This document shows, in pieces, positions 1 to 8,510 of a stretch of DNA of 64,000 nt. The stretch lies in assembly GCF_000472385.1 (NCBI RefSeq), contig NZ_AWZU01000034.1, positions 546 through 64,545 on the forward strand, read 5' to 3'. This stretch comes from Bradyrhizobium sp. ARR65. GTDB lineage: Bacteria; Pseudomonadota; Alphaproteobacteria; Rhizobiales; Xanthobacteraceae. Both the position numbers and the translations under genes were made by a program. Each line of letters starts with the position of its first letter. Positions within the stretch are counted from its first letter, which is position 1. The notes below the pieces were generated by a model, which was given only the letters and a program-made list of their open reading frames with translations, did not search any database and was not told the origin of the DNA.

Positions 1-49
1 GCGGAGCCTGTCATCGGGCCGCGCTTTGCGCGGACCCGTTGGCGGCTCC
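1..49. repeat. Intergenic palindromic repeat, copy 1
   Basis: The first 49 bases form an imperfect palindrome: the ends GGAGCC/GGCTCC pair and the centre CCGCGC-TTT-GCGCGG is a perfect hairpin. Its reverse complement matches 37338-37393 closely over the block from AACGGGTCCG to GATGACAGG(C/T)TCCGC. I recall similar elements in Bradyrhizobium intergenic regions. It may act as the terminator of a gene left of the window. Confidence 0.6.
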
Positions 50-291
50 TCCGGAATGAGGTTTCATGCGTGGCGCGCGGTTAAACCCTCACGGTGAGGA
101 GGCGCGCAGCGCCGTCTCGAACCATGAGGCCCAGATGCAGTGCCATTCGTAACCAGGTCAGCCATCCTGACCCTCTTTTTGGCGTTGCGGCTATGCCCTT
201 TTCTCGTTTAGAAGAGCAGCACGGAGCGGGCGCCGGCAACCAAGCGTCAACGGTTTTGACCGACGATTCCTCCCGCTCCAAGGGTCTGGCA

Positions 292-417
292 ATGCTGATT
301 CGCAGCGAAATCGATGAAATTGCGGGGGAAGCGGCGCTGGCCGTTCGTCCCGGCGCAATTGCCGCTGCGTCCCTGCCCACCCTCGTTATTGGCGGGCTGC
401 TTCTTACCTGCCCCTGA
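292..417 (+). CDS. Possible leucine leader peptide upstream of leuA
   Basis: A 41-codon frame opens with ATG at 292, seven bases after an AAGGG ribosome binding site (280-284). It ends GGLLLTCP-stop, with three consecutive leucine codons (CTG CTT CTT, 397-405) just before the stop. A terminator-like hairpin starts at 411 inside the end of the frame, and leuA begins about 100 nt further on. A Leu run before a terminator is the layout of amino-acid leader peptides such as enterobacterial leuL. The peptide is long for a leader and the Leu run is short, so this is a hypothesis. The frame is open back to position 94, but that longer protein resembles nothing I know. Confidence 0.42.
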   Translation: MLIRSEIDEIAGEAALAVRPGAIAAASLPTLVIGGLLLTCP

Positions 418-458
418 GGGCCGGCTGGGCGGCATGCGCCTGGGCACTCAGGGGTTTT
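411..458 (+). terminator. Candidate attenuator hairpin in the leuA leader
   Basis: CCCCTGAG (411-418) pairs perfectly with CTCAGGGG (447-454) and is followed by TTTT (455-458). The long loop holds a smaller GGCG/CGCC hairpin. An upstream alternative stem pairs GGCGGG (391-396) with CCTGCC (407-412), one G-T pair included. It encloses the Leu codons and overlaps the terminator's left arm, so the two stems would exclude each other. Confidence 0.42.
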
Positions 459-519
459 GGAGACCAGAGACCCTTCGGCGCTCAGGACAGGGCGTACCAC
501 CCAAAAGGAAATTTTCGAC

Positions 520-2085
520 ATGACTAAGGTGAACAAGTCCGAAAAGGACCGCGTCATTATTTTCGATACCACGCTGCGCGATGGCGAGCAGTGCCCGGGC
601 GCCACCATGACCTTCGAGGAGAAGCTCGAAGTGGCCGAAATGCTGGACGACATGGGCGTCGACGTCATCGAGGCCGGCTTTCCCATCACCTCCGAGGGCG
701 ACTTCCAGGCGGTGAGCGAGATCGCCCGCCGTTCCAAGAACGCCGTCATCGCCGGCCTGTCGCGGGCGCATCCCAAGGATATCGACCGCTGCGCGGAGGC
801 GGTGAAGTTCGCCAAGCGTGGCCGCGTGCACACGGTGATCGCGACCTCGCCGCTGCACATGAAGGTCAAGCTCAACATGACGCCGGAGCAGGTGATCGAG
901 ACCTCGATCGCCAATGTCACCCGCGCGCGCAACCAGATCGACGATGTCGAATGGTCGGCCGAGGACGGCACCCGCAGCGAGATGGATTTCCTCTGCCGCA
1001 TCGTCGAGGCCGTGATCAAGGCCGGCGCCACCACGGTCAATATTCCGGACACGGTCGGCTACACGGTGCCGGAGGAATACACCCACTTCATGCGCACCCT
1101 GATCGAGCGCGTACCCAATTCGGACAAGGCGATTTTCTCCGTCCATTGCCATAACGACCTCGGCATGGCCGTCGCCAACTCGCTGGCGGGCATCATGGGC
1201 GGCGCGCGGCAGATCGAGTGCACCGTCAACGGCATCGGCGAGCGGGCCGGCAACGCCGCGCTTGAGGAAGTCGTGATGGCGATCAACGTCCGCAACGACA
1301 AGTTCCCGTTCTGGAACAAGATCGACACCACCAAGCTGACCGGCGCTTCGAAGCTGGTCTCGGCCGCGACGTCGTTCCCGGTGCAGTACAACAAGGCGAT
1401 CGTCGGCCGGAACGCGTTCGCGCATGAGAGCGGCATCCATCAGGACGGCGTGCTGAAGGACGCTTCCACCTACGAGATCATGCGGCCCGAGATGGTGGGC
1501 TTGAAGCAGTCCTCGCTGGTGCTGGGCAAGCACTCCGGCCGCCACGCCTTCGTGCACAAGCTGGAGGAGATGGGCTACAAGTTAGGGGCCAACCAGATCG
1601 AGGATGCCTTTGTGCGGATGAAGGCGCTCGCCGACCGCAAGAAGGACATCTACGACGAGGACATCGAGGCGCTGCTCGACGAAGAGATCGCGGCCGCCCA
1701 TGACCGCATCAAGCTGACCTCGCTGACGGTGATCGCCGGCACCCACGGGCCGCAGCGCGCCACCATGAAGCTCGACGTCGACGGCCAGACCCGCATCGAG
1801 GAGGCCGAGGGCAACGGGCCGGTCGATGCGGTGTTCAACTGCATCAAGGCCCTGGTGCCGCACGAGGCCAAGCTCGAACTGTACCAGGTGCATGCCGTGA
1901 CCGAGGGTACCGACGCGCAAGCCGAGGTCTCGGTGCGGCTGTCCCAGGACGGCAGGTCGATGACGGCCCGCGCCGCCGATCCGGACACGCTGGTCGCTTC
2001 GGCGAAAGCCTATCTGGGCGCGCTCAACAAGATCGTGATGAAGCGCCAGCGCGATTTGCCGACCGCCGCGGCCGCGGCAAGCTGA
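520..2085 (+). CDS. leuA: 2-isopropylmalate synthase
   Basis: Catalyses the first committed step of leucine synthesis: acetyl-CoA plus 2-oxoisovalerate gives 2-isopropylmalate. The 521-residue product has the family signature FDTTLRDGEQ near the N-terminus, the metal-binding HCHNDLG, and NGIGERAGN. The C-terminal third (from about residue 390) is the regulatory domain typical of leucine-feedback-inhibited enzymes. An in-frame start exists at 457, but ATG 520 has AAAGGAA at 504-510 and gives the usual N-terminus. The gene stands alone: no leuB, leuC or leuD is nearby. The leader described above may control it by attenuation, and the palindromic element at 2096-2170 probably ends the transcript. 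Confidence 0.97.
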   Translation: MTKVNKSEKDRVIIFDTTLRDGEQCPGATMTFEEKLEVAEMLDDMGVDVIEAGFPITSEGDFQAVSEIARRSKNAVIAGLSRAHPKDIDRCAEAVKFAKRGRVHTVIATSPLHMKVKLNMTPEQVIETSIANVTRARNQIDDVEWSAEDGTRSEMDFLCRIVEAVIKAGATTVNIPDTVGYTVPEEYTHFMRTLIERVPNSDKAIFSVHCHNDLGMAVANSLAGIMGGARQIECTVNGIGERAGNAALEEVVMAINVRNDKFPFWNKIDTTKLTGASKLVSAATSFPVQYNKAIVGRNAFAHESGIHQDGVLKDASTYEIMRPEMVGLKQSSLVLGKHSGRHAFVHKLEEMGYKLGANQIEDAFVRMKALADRKKDIYDEDIEALLDEEIAAAHDRIKLTSLTVIAGTHGPQRATMKLDVDGQTRIEEAEGNGPVDAVFNCIKALVPHEAKLELYQVHAVTEGTDAQAEVSVRLSQDGRSMTARAADPDTLVASAKAYLGALNKIVMKRQRDLPTAAAAAS

Positions 2086-2095
2086 TTTGTGGTGC

Positions 2096-2170
2096 CGGGG
2101 CGATGCGCCAGCATCGAACCCGGAATCTCCGGATTCCGGGTTCTGCTCTTCGAGCAGCCCCGGAATGACA
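2096..2170. repeat. REP-like palindrome between leuA and the TRAP operon
   Basis: A perfect 12-bp stem (2116-2127 with 2132-2143, loop TCCG) has outer arms CCGGGGCGATG and CCCCGGAATGAC. It resembles the common Bradyrhizobium intergenic palindromes as I remember them. It could terminate leuA transcription, although no long T tract follows. Confidence 0.65.
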
Positions 2171-2341
2171 ATCGGGAAAAACACGACGCCCGGCGTCGCG
2201 TTTTGCATTGCAGCAAAGGTTTCCCACGCATCCTTCTAACGGGCAATGGTATTCCAGGCGGCTTCTCTGTATTGGTGCCGCTGACTTGAAAGCAGGGGGC
2301 GGGCGCAATGGCGCGCGTCCCGCAAGGTTGCGGGAGGAAAT

Positions 2342-3349
2342 ATGCGTAAGTTGATTTTGGCGGCCGTATCGATCGCGGCGCTCGTCTCGGTCGGCCCGGC
2401 AGTTGCCGCGGATTCGCCGATCGTGATCAAGTTCAGTCACGTGGTGGCGTCCGACACCCCGAAGGGCAAGGCGGCGGACAAGTTCAAGGAACTCGCCGAG
2501 AAGTACACCAATGGCAAGGTGAAGGTCGAAGTCTACCCGAACTCGACGCTCTACAAGGACAAGGAAGAACTCGAGGCGTTGCAGTTAGGGGCCGTGCAAA
2601 TGCTGGCGCCGTCCAACTCCAAGTTCGGTCCGATCGGCATCAAGGAGTTCGAGGTTTTCGACCTGCCTTACATCCTGCCGGATCTGCAGTCGCTGCGCAA
2701 AGTCACCGACGGTCCGCTCGGCGCCAAGCTGCTGAAGCTTCTGGACAGCAAGGGCATGACGGGCCTCGCCTATTGGGACAACGGCTTCAAGCAGATGAGC
2801 GCCAACAAGAAGCTGGTCGCGCCGTCCGACTACAAGGGCCTGAAATTCCGCATCCAGTCGTCGAAGGTGCTGGAAGCGCAGTTCCGGGCGCTCGGCGCAA
2901 TTCCGCAGGTGATGGCGTTCTCCGACGTCTATCAGGCGCTGCAGACCGGCGTGGTCGATGGGCAGGAGAACACCTGGTCCAACATCTACACCCAGAAGAT
3001 GCATGAGGTGCAGAAATACGCCACGGTCACCAACCACGGCTATATCGGTTACGTCGTGGTCGTGAACAAGAAGTTCTGGGACGGCTTGCCGGGCGACATT
3101 CGCGACGAACTTTCGAAGGCGATGAAGGAAGCGACCGATTACGGCAACAGCCAGTCGGCCAAGGAAAACGACGACGCGCTGGAAGCGATCAAGAAGTCCG
3201 GCAAGACCGAGATCGTCACGCTGACCCCTGAGCAGAACGAGGCGATGCGCAAGGCGATGTTGCCGGTCTACAAGGAGGTCGCATCGCGCGTCGGCCAGCC
3301 CTTGATCGACGAGTTTTTGAAGGAGACCGGCCGCAGCCCGATGAACTAG
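2342..3349 (+). CDS. dctP: TRAP transporter substrate-binding protein, DctP type
   Basis: Periplasmic binding protein that delivers a substrate, usually an organic acid anion, to a DctQM membrane complex. The 335-residue product starts with a Sec signal peptide (about residues 1-22, cleavage after AVAA). It shows the DctP pattern IKFSHVV near the mature N-terminus and the KGLKFRIQSS segment, whose Arg is expected to bind the substrate carboxylate. The ribosome binding site is GGGAGGAAAT just before ATG. It is first of three genes (dctP-dctQ-dctM) and is separated from dctQ by a strong hairpin at 3393-3418. The substrate cannot be read from the sequence. Confidence 0.93.
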   Translation: MRKLILAAVSIAALVSVGPAVAADSPIVIKFSHVVASDTPKGKAADKFKELAEKYTNGKVKVEVYPNSTLYKDKEELEALQLGAVQMLAPSNSKFGPIGIKEFEVFDLPYILPDLQSLRKVTDGPLGAKLLKLLDSKGMTGLAYWDNGFKQMSANKKLVAPSDYKGLKFRIQSSKVLEAQFRALGAIPQVMAFSDVYQALQTGVVDGQENTWSNIYTQKMHEVQKYATVTNHGYIGYVVVVNKKFWDGLPGDIRDELSKAMKEATDYGNSQSAKENDDALEAIKKSGKTEIVTLTPEQNEAMRKAMLPVYKEVASRVGQPLIDEFLKETGRSPMN

Positions 3350-3392
3350 GGGGCCTGCGATTCGCGGCCTGGCGCGGCCGCCACAGGTACTG

Positions 3393-3418
3393 ATCGGGCG
3401 GGTCTCGACCCGCCCGAT
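3393..3418 (+). terminator. Hairpin between dctP and dctQ
   Basis: A perfect 11-bp GC-rich stem, ATCGGGCGGGT/ACCCGCCCGAT, closes a four-base loop. Only a weak T-rich tail follows (TTGTCT). Inside an operon this suggests a partial terminator or an mRNA-stabilising structure, which would give more binding protein than permease. Confidence 0.6.
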
Positions 3419-3436
3419 TGTCTAGAGGGGACACTG

Positions 3437-4009
3437 ATGCTGTTACGCATTCTCGACAGGTTAGAGGAGATCATCATCGCGAGCCTGATGGGCGCGGCGA
3501 CGCTGATCACCTTCATCGCCGTGGCGCATCGCTTTCTGGTCGATGTGCCCTTGCTCTATCCCTATCTGTTCGGGATCAATCTCGCCTGGTCGCAGGAACT
3601 CTGCATCTACATGTTCATCTGGATGGCGAAGTTCGGCGCGGCCTATGGCGTGCGCACCGGCATCCATGTCGGCGTCGACGTGCTGATCAATCGACTTAAC
3701 GACCGCTGGCGGAAATGGGTGATCCTGTTCGGCCTGTTCGGCGGTGCGTTGTTCACCGCGATCGTCGGCACCATGGGCGCCAAATTCGTCATCGAATTGA
3801 TGCACACCGACCAGGTCTCGCCGGATCTCGAGCTGCCGAGCTGGCTGGTCTATGCTTGCATCCCGCTCGGCTCGTATTTGATGTGCTTCCGCTTCCTGCA
3901 GGTGATGTGGGCCTACTACCGCACCGGCGACCTGCCGCACCATGACGCGGCTCATGTCGACGACATCGAGGTCAGCCCGAAAGCGCCGATTGCGCTCGGA
4001 GAAGCCTGA
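3437..4009 (+). CDS. dctQ: TRAP transporter small permease, DctQ type
   Basis: Small four-helix membrane subunit of the TRAP transporter, 190 residues. Hydrophobic segments lie near residues 15-35, 50-70, 90-115 and 135-160. The region WSQELCIYMFIWMAKFGAAY is the typical DctQ core (trp/glu-rich second helix), followed by GVRTGIHVGVD. ATG 3437 has AGAGGGG at 3424-3430. The stop overlaps the start of dctM by one base (TGATG), so the two permease subunits are translationally coupled. Confidence 0.92.
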   Translation: MLLRILDRLEEIIIASLMGAATLITFIAVAHRFLVDVPLLYPYLFGINLAWSQELCIYMFIWMAKFGAAYGVRTGIHVGVDVLINRLNDRWRKWVILFGLFGGALFTAIVGTMGAKFVIELMHTDQVSPDLELPSWLVYACIPLGSYLMCFRFLQVMWAYYRTGDLPHHDAAHVDDIEVSPKAPIALGEA

Positions 4010-5292
4010 TGAGCGCGGCGCTTATTTTCGGACTGCTGTTTGCCCTGATGCTGACGGGCATGCCGATCTCGATTGCGCTCGGCCTGACCGTGCTCACCTT
4101 CCTGTTCACCATGACGGAAGTGCCGATCGAGAGCGTCGGCCTGAAATTATTCTCGGGCCTCGACAATTTCGGCATCATGGCGATCCCGTTCTTCATCCTC
4201 GCCGGCACGTTCCTAACGCGCGGCGGCGTGGCGCGACGAATGATCGCCTTCACCACGTCGCTGGTTGGTCATCTGCCGGGCGGGCTCGGGCTTGCCGGCG
4301 TCGCAGCCTGCGCGATGTTTGCCGCGATCTCCGGCTCCAGCGTCGCCACGGTGGTGGCGATCGGTTCGATCATGATGCCGGCGATGGTGGACTATGGATA
4401 CCCGAAGCGGTTCGGCGTCGGCGTGATCTCGACCTCGGGCGCGCTCGGCATCCTGGTGCCGCCCTCAATTATCCTGGTGCTCTACGGCGTCTCCACCAAT
4501 ACCTCGATCGGCGCGCTGTTCATGGCGGGCATCGTGCCCGGCATCATCCTGGCGATGATGCTCGCCGCGGTGACCTGGTTCGTTGCCTACCGCAATGGGT
4601 ATCCCAGGATGAAGCGGGCGACCATCGGCCAGCAGTTCACGGCTTTCCGCGAGAGCCTCTGGGGCCTGCTGCTGATCGGCATCGTGCTGGGCGGCATCTA
4701 TGGCGGCGTCTTCACGCCGACCGAAGCAGCCGCCGTCGCCGCGGTCTACGCCTTCTTCATCACGGTATTCGTCTACAAGGAGCTGAAGCTCACGGAAGTG
4801 CCCAAGGTGCTGCTGCAGGCGGCGAGCATGAGCTCGATGCTGCTCTATATCATCACCAACGCGGTGCTGTTCTCCTTCCTGATGACGCACGAGCAGATTC
4901 CGCAGGCGATGGCGGCCTGGATCATCGACAAGAATTTCTCGGTGTGGATGTTCCTGCTGGTCGTCAACGTCATCCTGCTCTTGGCCGGGAATGTCATGGA
5001 TCCGTCGTCGATCCTCTTGATCATGGCCCCGATCCTGTATCCGCTCGCGACCAAGCTCGGCGTCAATCCCGTGCATCTCGGCATATTGATGATCGTCAAT
5101 ACGGAGGTCGGGCTGTGTCATCCGCCGGTCGGACTCAACCTCTATATTGCTTCGAGTATTGCCAAGATGGGGATCAGCGAGATCACGATCGCGGTGTTGC
5201 CGTGGCTGTGCGCGATGCTGGCCTTCCTTGGCCTGATTACCTACGTGCCGGAGATTTCTCTGTGGCTGCCCAAACTGCTCGGTATGATCTAG
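4009..5292 (+). CDS. dctM: TRAP transporter large permease, DctM type
   Basis: Twelve-helix channel subunit that moves the DctP-bound solute using an ion gradient, 427 residues. Family features include GMPISIALGL near the start, AIPFFILAGTFLTRGG around residue 60, the SGSSVATVVAIGSIMMPAM block, GALGILVPPSI, and HPPVGLNLY near residue 370. It starts at the ATG overlapping the dctQ stop. The next gene starts 122 bases downstream and is unrelated in function, so the TRAP operon probably ends here. Confidence 0.95.
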   Translation: MSAALIFGLLFALMLTGMPISIALGLTVLTFLFTMTEVPIESVGLKLFSGLDNFGIMAIPFFILAGTFLTRGGVARRMIAFTTSLVGHLPGGLGLAGVAACAMFAAISGSSVATVVAIGSIMMPAMVDYGYPKRFGVGVISTSGALGILVPPSIILVLYGVSTNTSIGALFMAGIVPGIILAMMLAAVTWFVAYRNGYPRMKRATIGQQFTAFRESLWGLLLIGIVLGGIYGGVFTPTEAAAVAAVYAFFITVFVYKELKLTEVPKVLLQAASMSSMLLYIITNAVLFSFLMTHEQIPQAMAAWIIDKNFSVWMFLLVVNVILLLAGNVMDPSSILLIMAPILYPLATKLGVNPVHLGILMIVNTEVGLCHPPVGLNLYIASSIAKMGISEITIAVLPWLCAMLAFLGLITYVPEISLWLPKLLGMI

Positions 5293-5414
5293 GCGGCGAT
5301 GCTTGGTCTGTCTCGGTTACATCCTGGTAAGAAGGCGCAGTCTGTCCAAACTGTAAGTTGATCGGGGCTCTCGCTGCGCCCATCCTTGAGGGGAACTCTT
5401 CCAAGGAGGTTCTC

Positions 5415-5969
5415 ATGAGGAAGTTTTCCATAGCCGGTATGGCCGCGCTCGCCATCGCCGCGTCGACCGCGGTGTACGCCAATCAGGGCTGGTTCCGTGA
5501 GCATATGCAGCACATGCGGCTGAGCCCGGAGGACCGGGCGGCGCTAGTCGATGCGCGGATTGCCGCGGTGCACGCCGGATTGAAGCTCACGCCCGATCAG
5601 GAAAAGCTGTGGCCACCGGTCGAGGCCGCGGTCCGGGATTTCGCCAAGATGCGGATCGATCGGGCGAGCGCGCGGATGAAGGCGCACGACGAAGCCCAGG
5701 ATCAGCAGCAGACGCCGCCTGATCCGGTCGCGCGGCTGCGCCAGCGCGCTGACGACTTGGCGGCGACCTCCGCGGCCTTGAAGAAGATCGCGGATGCGGC
5801 CGATCCGCTCTACAAGACGCTCGACGACGGCCAGAAGCGGCGTCTTGCCCTGCTGACCCATCACGGCCGCCGCTTCGGCGAGGGCTGGCGGCACCGTTGG
5901 ATGGAGCATGACGGCCATGACGGCGGCCCGGGCCCGGACCGCGACAGTGGTGGGCCCGAGCGGCTCTGA
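5415..5969 (+). CDS. Spy/CpxP-like periplasmic LTxxQ protein
   Basis: Exported protein of 184 residues with a signal peptide (about 1-22, ending VYANQG). The sequence LKLTPDQEKLW near residue 55 is an LTxxQ motif of the Spy/CpxP family, small helical periplasmic chaperones or stress modulators. The rest is highly charged helix, and the tail is rich in His, Asp, Gly and Arg. The start at 5415 has a perfect AAGGAGG (5403-5409); the frame is open further upstream but without support. It appears to be a single-gene unit ended by the hairpin at 6007-6031. The His/Asp-rich tail might bind metal, which is inference. Confidence 0.8.
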   Translation: MRKFSIAGMAALAIAASTAVYANQGWFREHMQHMRLSPEDRAALVDARIAAVHAGLKLTPDQEKLWPPVEAAVRDFAKMRIDRASARMKAHDEAQDQQQTPPDPVARLRQRADDLAATSAALKKIADAADPLYKTLDDGQKRRLALLTHHGRRFGEGWRHRWMEHDGHDGGPGPDRDSGGPERL

Positions 5970-6006
5970 CGGCCGGCTGGTTCGGGGGTTGCCGATTGGA
6001 TTAGGG

Positions 6007-6031
6007 GAGGTCGCCGAATTCTGGCGGCCTC
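6007..6031 (+). terminator. Probable terminator after the Spy-like gene
   Basis: GAGGTCGCC (6007-6015) pairs with GGCGGCCTC (6023-6031), nine base pairs with one G-T pair and a seven-base loop. The following T tract is poor, so confidence is limited. Confidence 0.4.
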
Positions 6032-6142
6032 TCCGCGATTTGGACCACAAACGGATTGGGAAAACTTCGTCACCTTTGCTGGACATCGGGGGGGCGCTTT
6101 GCTAAACGACGCCCGCTTGCGAAGGCTTTCCGGACAAGCTCC

Positions 6143-6218
<76 letters not shown>

Positions 6219-6283
6219 TCGCAATATCAAGCGCTTGCAGTTGATTTCGGAAGCGCCAGTCCGACTGGCTGCGCACGCCTCGC

Positions 6284-6904
6284 TCATGAGGCGAGACCAA
6301 ATCCGACCATCATGAGCCCGATCGCGGCGATCCACCCGCCGAGCGCACGGAGGGCGATCTTCTGCCAGCTGGTCGAGGGGCTGCTATCCAGTCCGCGGAA
6401 CGCAAGCGCCAAGGCCATCGCGAGCGTGATTGCTGCATAGCCCGCGCATGCGAGCCCCGCCGCGAACAGCAGCCGATCAGTCTCAGGCCCGAGGTCGCTC
6501 GCGTTCGCCGCTCCTCGGATGAGCGCCAATGCGAAAGCAAGTGCGCAAAGCAGGCCGGTCGGAATCCGCGTGGCTGCGGCCAGGAGCAAGCCGAGCACGA
6601 GCATCATGGCCGCATCAACCGTCGCCCACATCGAAGCGACACCGAAAGATTGTCCGAGCACCAGTCCAGCCAATAGCCCGAGCGGAAACACCAGCACCAG
6701 CCAACGTCCCGTCGCGGCGCCAAGCGAACCCGCCAGTACGCCCATCGCGCCCCAAAGGATGATGTCCTGGAGGTCCGTCAACGGATGCAACGCACCGGCG
6801 TAGAAGTCACCAAGACGCGAGGCCGCAATGTGTGCCTCCGCCGCATTGGCCTGAGCGAGTAACACCGCTGCGGCGACAACACCGCGCCGGAACCTCATAT
6901 TCAT
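6284..6904 (-). CDS. HupE/UreJ-family membrane protein (third of three)
   Basis: Membrane protein of 206 residues with an N-terminal signal or first helix, then the HPLTDLQDIILWG segment, which matches the HPxxGxDH block of HupE/UreJ proteins. About six hydrophobic segments follow. Some family members are experimentally linked to nickel or cobalt permeation; here that role is inferred. The canonical His-Asp pair is altered (HPLTDLQD instead of HPLTGLDH), so metal coordination may differ from the upstream paralogue. ATG 6904 overlaps the TGA of the upstream gene (ATGA), the fourth gene of a coupled operon. No further gene follows before tRNA-Lys. Confidence 0.8.
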   Translation of the reverse strand: MNMRFRRGVVAAAVLLAQANAAEAHIAASRLGDFYAGALHPLTDLQDIILWGAMGVLAGSLGAATGRWLVLVFPLGLLAGLVLGQSFGVASMWATVDAAMMLVLGLLLAAATRIPTGLLCALAFALALIRGAANASDLGPETDRLLFAAGLACAGYAAITLAMALALAFRGLDSSPSTSWQKIALRALGGWIAAIGLMMVGFGLAS

Positions 6905-7533
6905 GCGACAGCTCCGAGGCTCTGCGCGAGAAAGTATCCGCCAAGCAAGGCGATCACCGCGCCGAGGCCTTGGATCAATCTCTCGCCGGCGGGCCAGCGC
7001 GTCAGCGTACCGATGGTGATGCCGCAAAGGTGGAGCAGGCCGGTTGCGACGATGAAGCCGACGCCGTAGGCGAGCGGATTTGCGGAATTCGGAAGCTCCG
7101 CTCCGTGCGCATGACCGTGGAAGATCGCAAACACCGCAACGACCGCAGCCGCGGCGGCAAACGGCAGGCGCAGGCGCATTGCAACCGCCGCGCCGAGAAC
7201 GAGCGCCGACAGCGCGATTACAATCTCAGGCATCGGCAGCGGGATTCGCAGGACGCCCAATACGCCACCGACGGCCATCACCAGCGGAAAGGTGATGGGC
7301 AGCACCCAAATGGCAGGCGCTCCGAGCTGCGCGCCCCAGATTCCGACCGCGACCATTGCAATCAGGTGGTCCAGTCCCGTCAGCGGATGCAAGAGCCCGC
7401 TGACGAGCCCGCCACCGACGCCGACCTGCTCATGCGCGAAGGCGGGTTGCGCGAGGACGAGACCCGCGATCGCCACCGCCAGAGCTCGGACAATACGCAA
7501 AGACATGGCTTCACCGTTCTGTGTCATGGTCAT
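6901..7533 (-). CDS. hupE: HupE/UreJ-family membrane protein (second of three)
   Basis: Integral membrane protein of 210 residues and a close match to the HupE/UreJ pattern. It has a signal peptide ending AFAHEQ, then GLLHPLTGLDHLIAMVAVG (the conserved His-Pro and Asp-His metal site), and a later FHGHAHGAELP segment with three His residues. The family mediates nickel, sometimes cobalt, transfer across the inner membrane, often next to hydrogenase or urease genes; neither is in this window. The start at 7533 gives an ATGA overlap with the upstream gene. ATG 7506, just before a cleaner signal peptide, is an alternative. Confidence 0.87.
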   Translation of the reverse strand: MTMTQNGEAMSLRIVRALAVAIAGLVLAQPAFAHEQVGVGGGLVSGLLHPLTGLDHLIAMVAVGIWGAQLGAPAIWVLPITFPLVMAVGGVLGVLRIPLPMPEIVIALSALVLGAAVAMRLRLPFAAAAAVVAVFAIFHGHAHGAELPNSANPLAYGVGFIVATGLLHLCGITIGTLTRWPAGERLIQGLGAVIALLGGYFLAQSLGAVA

Positions 7534-8510
7534 GTGGCGGCGAACACGCTCAGGAGACGGCCGAAAAACCAGAACATGGATACCGAGCCGATGGTGTAGG
7601 CCGGAAGAGTGTCGCCCCAGCGCGGCAAGACGGCATCGAGGCGCCGATGGGCCCAGATCAAGGCCAGCACAAGGAGCACAAAGGCAAGTTGTCCGATCTC
7701 AACGCCGAGGTTGAAGAAGAGCAGGGCCGCGGGCAACAAGCGCCGCTCGAGTCCCAGTGCGGCCAACGCGCCTGCAAAGCCGATACCGTGAACCAGCCCG
7801 AAGGTGAACGCGATCGCCCAGGGATAGCGGGCCGTCAGCCCGGCCTCGCCGCGCTGCTGTTTGATGATCTCGATGCCGACGAAGACGATGCTCAGCGCAA
7901 TGCAGGCGTTGAGCGGACGCTCGGGCACGCCGATCAGGCCGAAGGCCGCCGCGGCGAGCGAGACGCTGTGTCCGACGGTAAACGCCGTAATCGTCTTGGT
8001 CAGGCGCCATCCGCCACGCACGATCCAGATCAATCCCAGCACGAACAACAGATGGTCGGCTCCGAGCAGAATGTGGTCGATTCCGTAGTTGACATAGGTC
8101 CTGGCCAGCTCGATCCAGGTCTGTAGGGTCGGCGCGCCGGCGGCGAGTACCGAGACCACCGGATTTGCGCTCGAGATCGTATAGCTGCGCGCCTCGCCGG
8201 CGAGTGGAATGATGCGGATCAGCACGGCCGACATGTCGGCGCCGAGATTGGTGATGGTAACCGGCCCAACCAATCCCTTCTCGCCGCAGTTCAATTCGGG
8301 CAGCCGCACGAAGCAATGCGGCGGCATGCGCAAGTCGACATGGTCGGCGCCCATCGTGGGCTCCATGGTCCAATGCCCGATGAAGGCACCAGGTCGCACC
8401 TCGCGCAATTCAAGCACGCCGAGCGAGGCTTCGTGCGCGCGGGTCTGAGACGGCAGGATGAGCGCGGCGAGAACGAGCAGCGCCGCTGCGAGATATCGCA
8501 TCGTGCTCAC
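7530..8510 (-). CDS. HupE/UreJ-2-type membrane protein (first of three)
   Basis: Larger relative of HupE, 326 residues. A signal peptide (cleavage near TRAHEAS) is followed by a periplasmic region of about 120 residues. The membrane part starts at YGIDHILLGADHLLFVLGL, the conserved double Asp-His motif of the HupE/UreJ_2 family. Further blocks are FTVGHSVSLAAAAFG and FGLVHGIGFAGAL, with conserved His residues inside helices. The start is GTG 8510, overlapping the stop of the isomerase gene (GTGA); ATG 8501 is also possible. It may transport nickel or another divalent metal. The exact substrate is inference from family and context. Confidence 0.83.
   Translation of the reverse strand: MSTMRYLAAALLVLAALILPSQTRAHEASLGVLELREVRPGAFIGHWTMEPTMGADHVDLRMPPHCFVRLPELNCGEKGLVGPVTITNLGADMSAVLIRIIPLAGEARSYTISSANPVVSVLAAGAPTLQTWIELARTYVNYGIDHILLGADHLLFVLGLIWIVRGGWRLTKTITAFTVGHSVSLAAAAFGLIGVPERPLNACIALSIVFVGIEIIKQQRGEAGLTARYPWAIAFTFGLVHGIGFAGALAALGLERRLLPAALLFFNLGVEIGQLAFVLLVLALIWAHRRLDAVLPRWGDTLPAYTIGSVSMFWFFGRLLSVFAAT

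Noticed and set aside
94..417. 107-residue plus-strand frame before leuA as an ordinary gene
   Set aside because: Its front half has no ribosome binding site or family resemblance; only the part from 292 has a leader-peptide layout, and that is listed separately with low confidence.
448..1557. Long minus-strand frame of 369 residues over leuA
   Set aside because: It is the antisense shadow of leuA; the GC-rich codons leave it open, and the Asp/His/Arg-rich translation resembles no protein.
3942..5330. 462-residue frame overlapping dctQ and dctM
   Set aside because: It is an out-of-frame reading of dctM, rich in Arg and His as expected for shadows; dctM itself is a complete family match.
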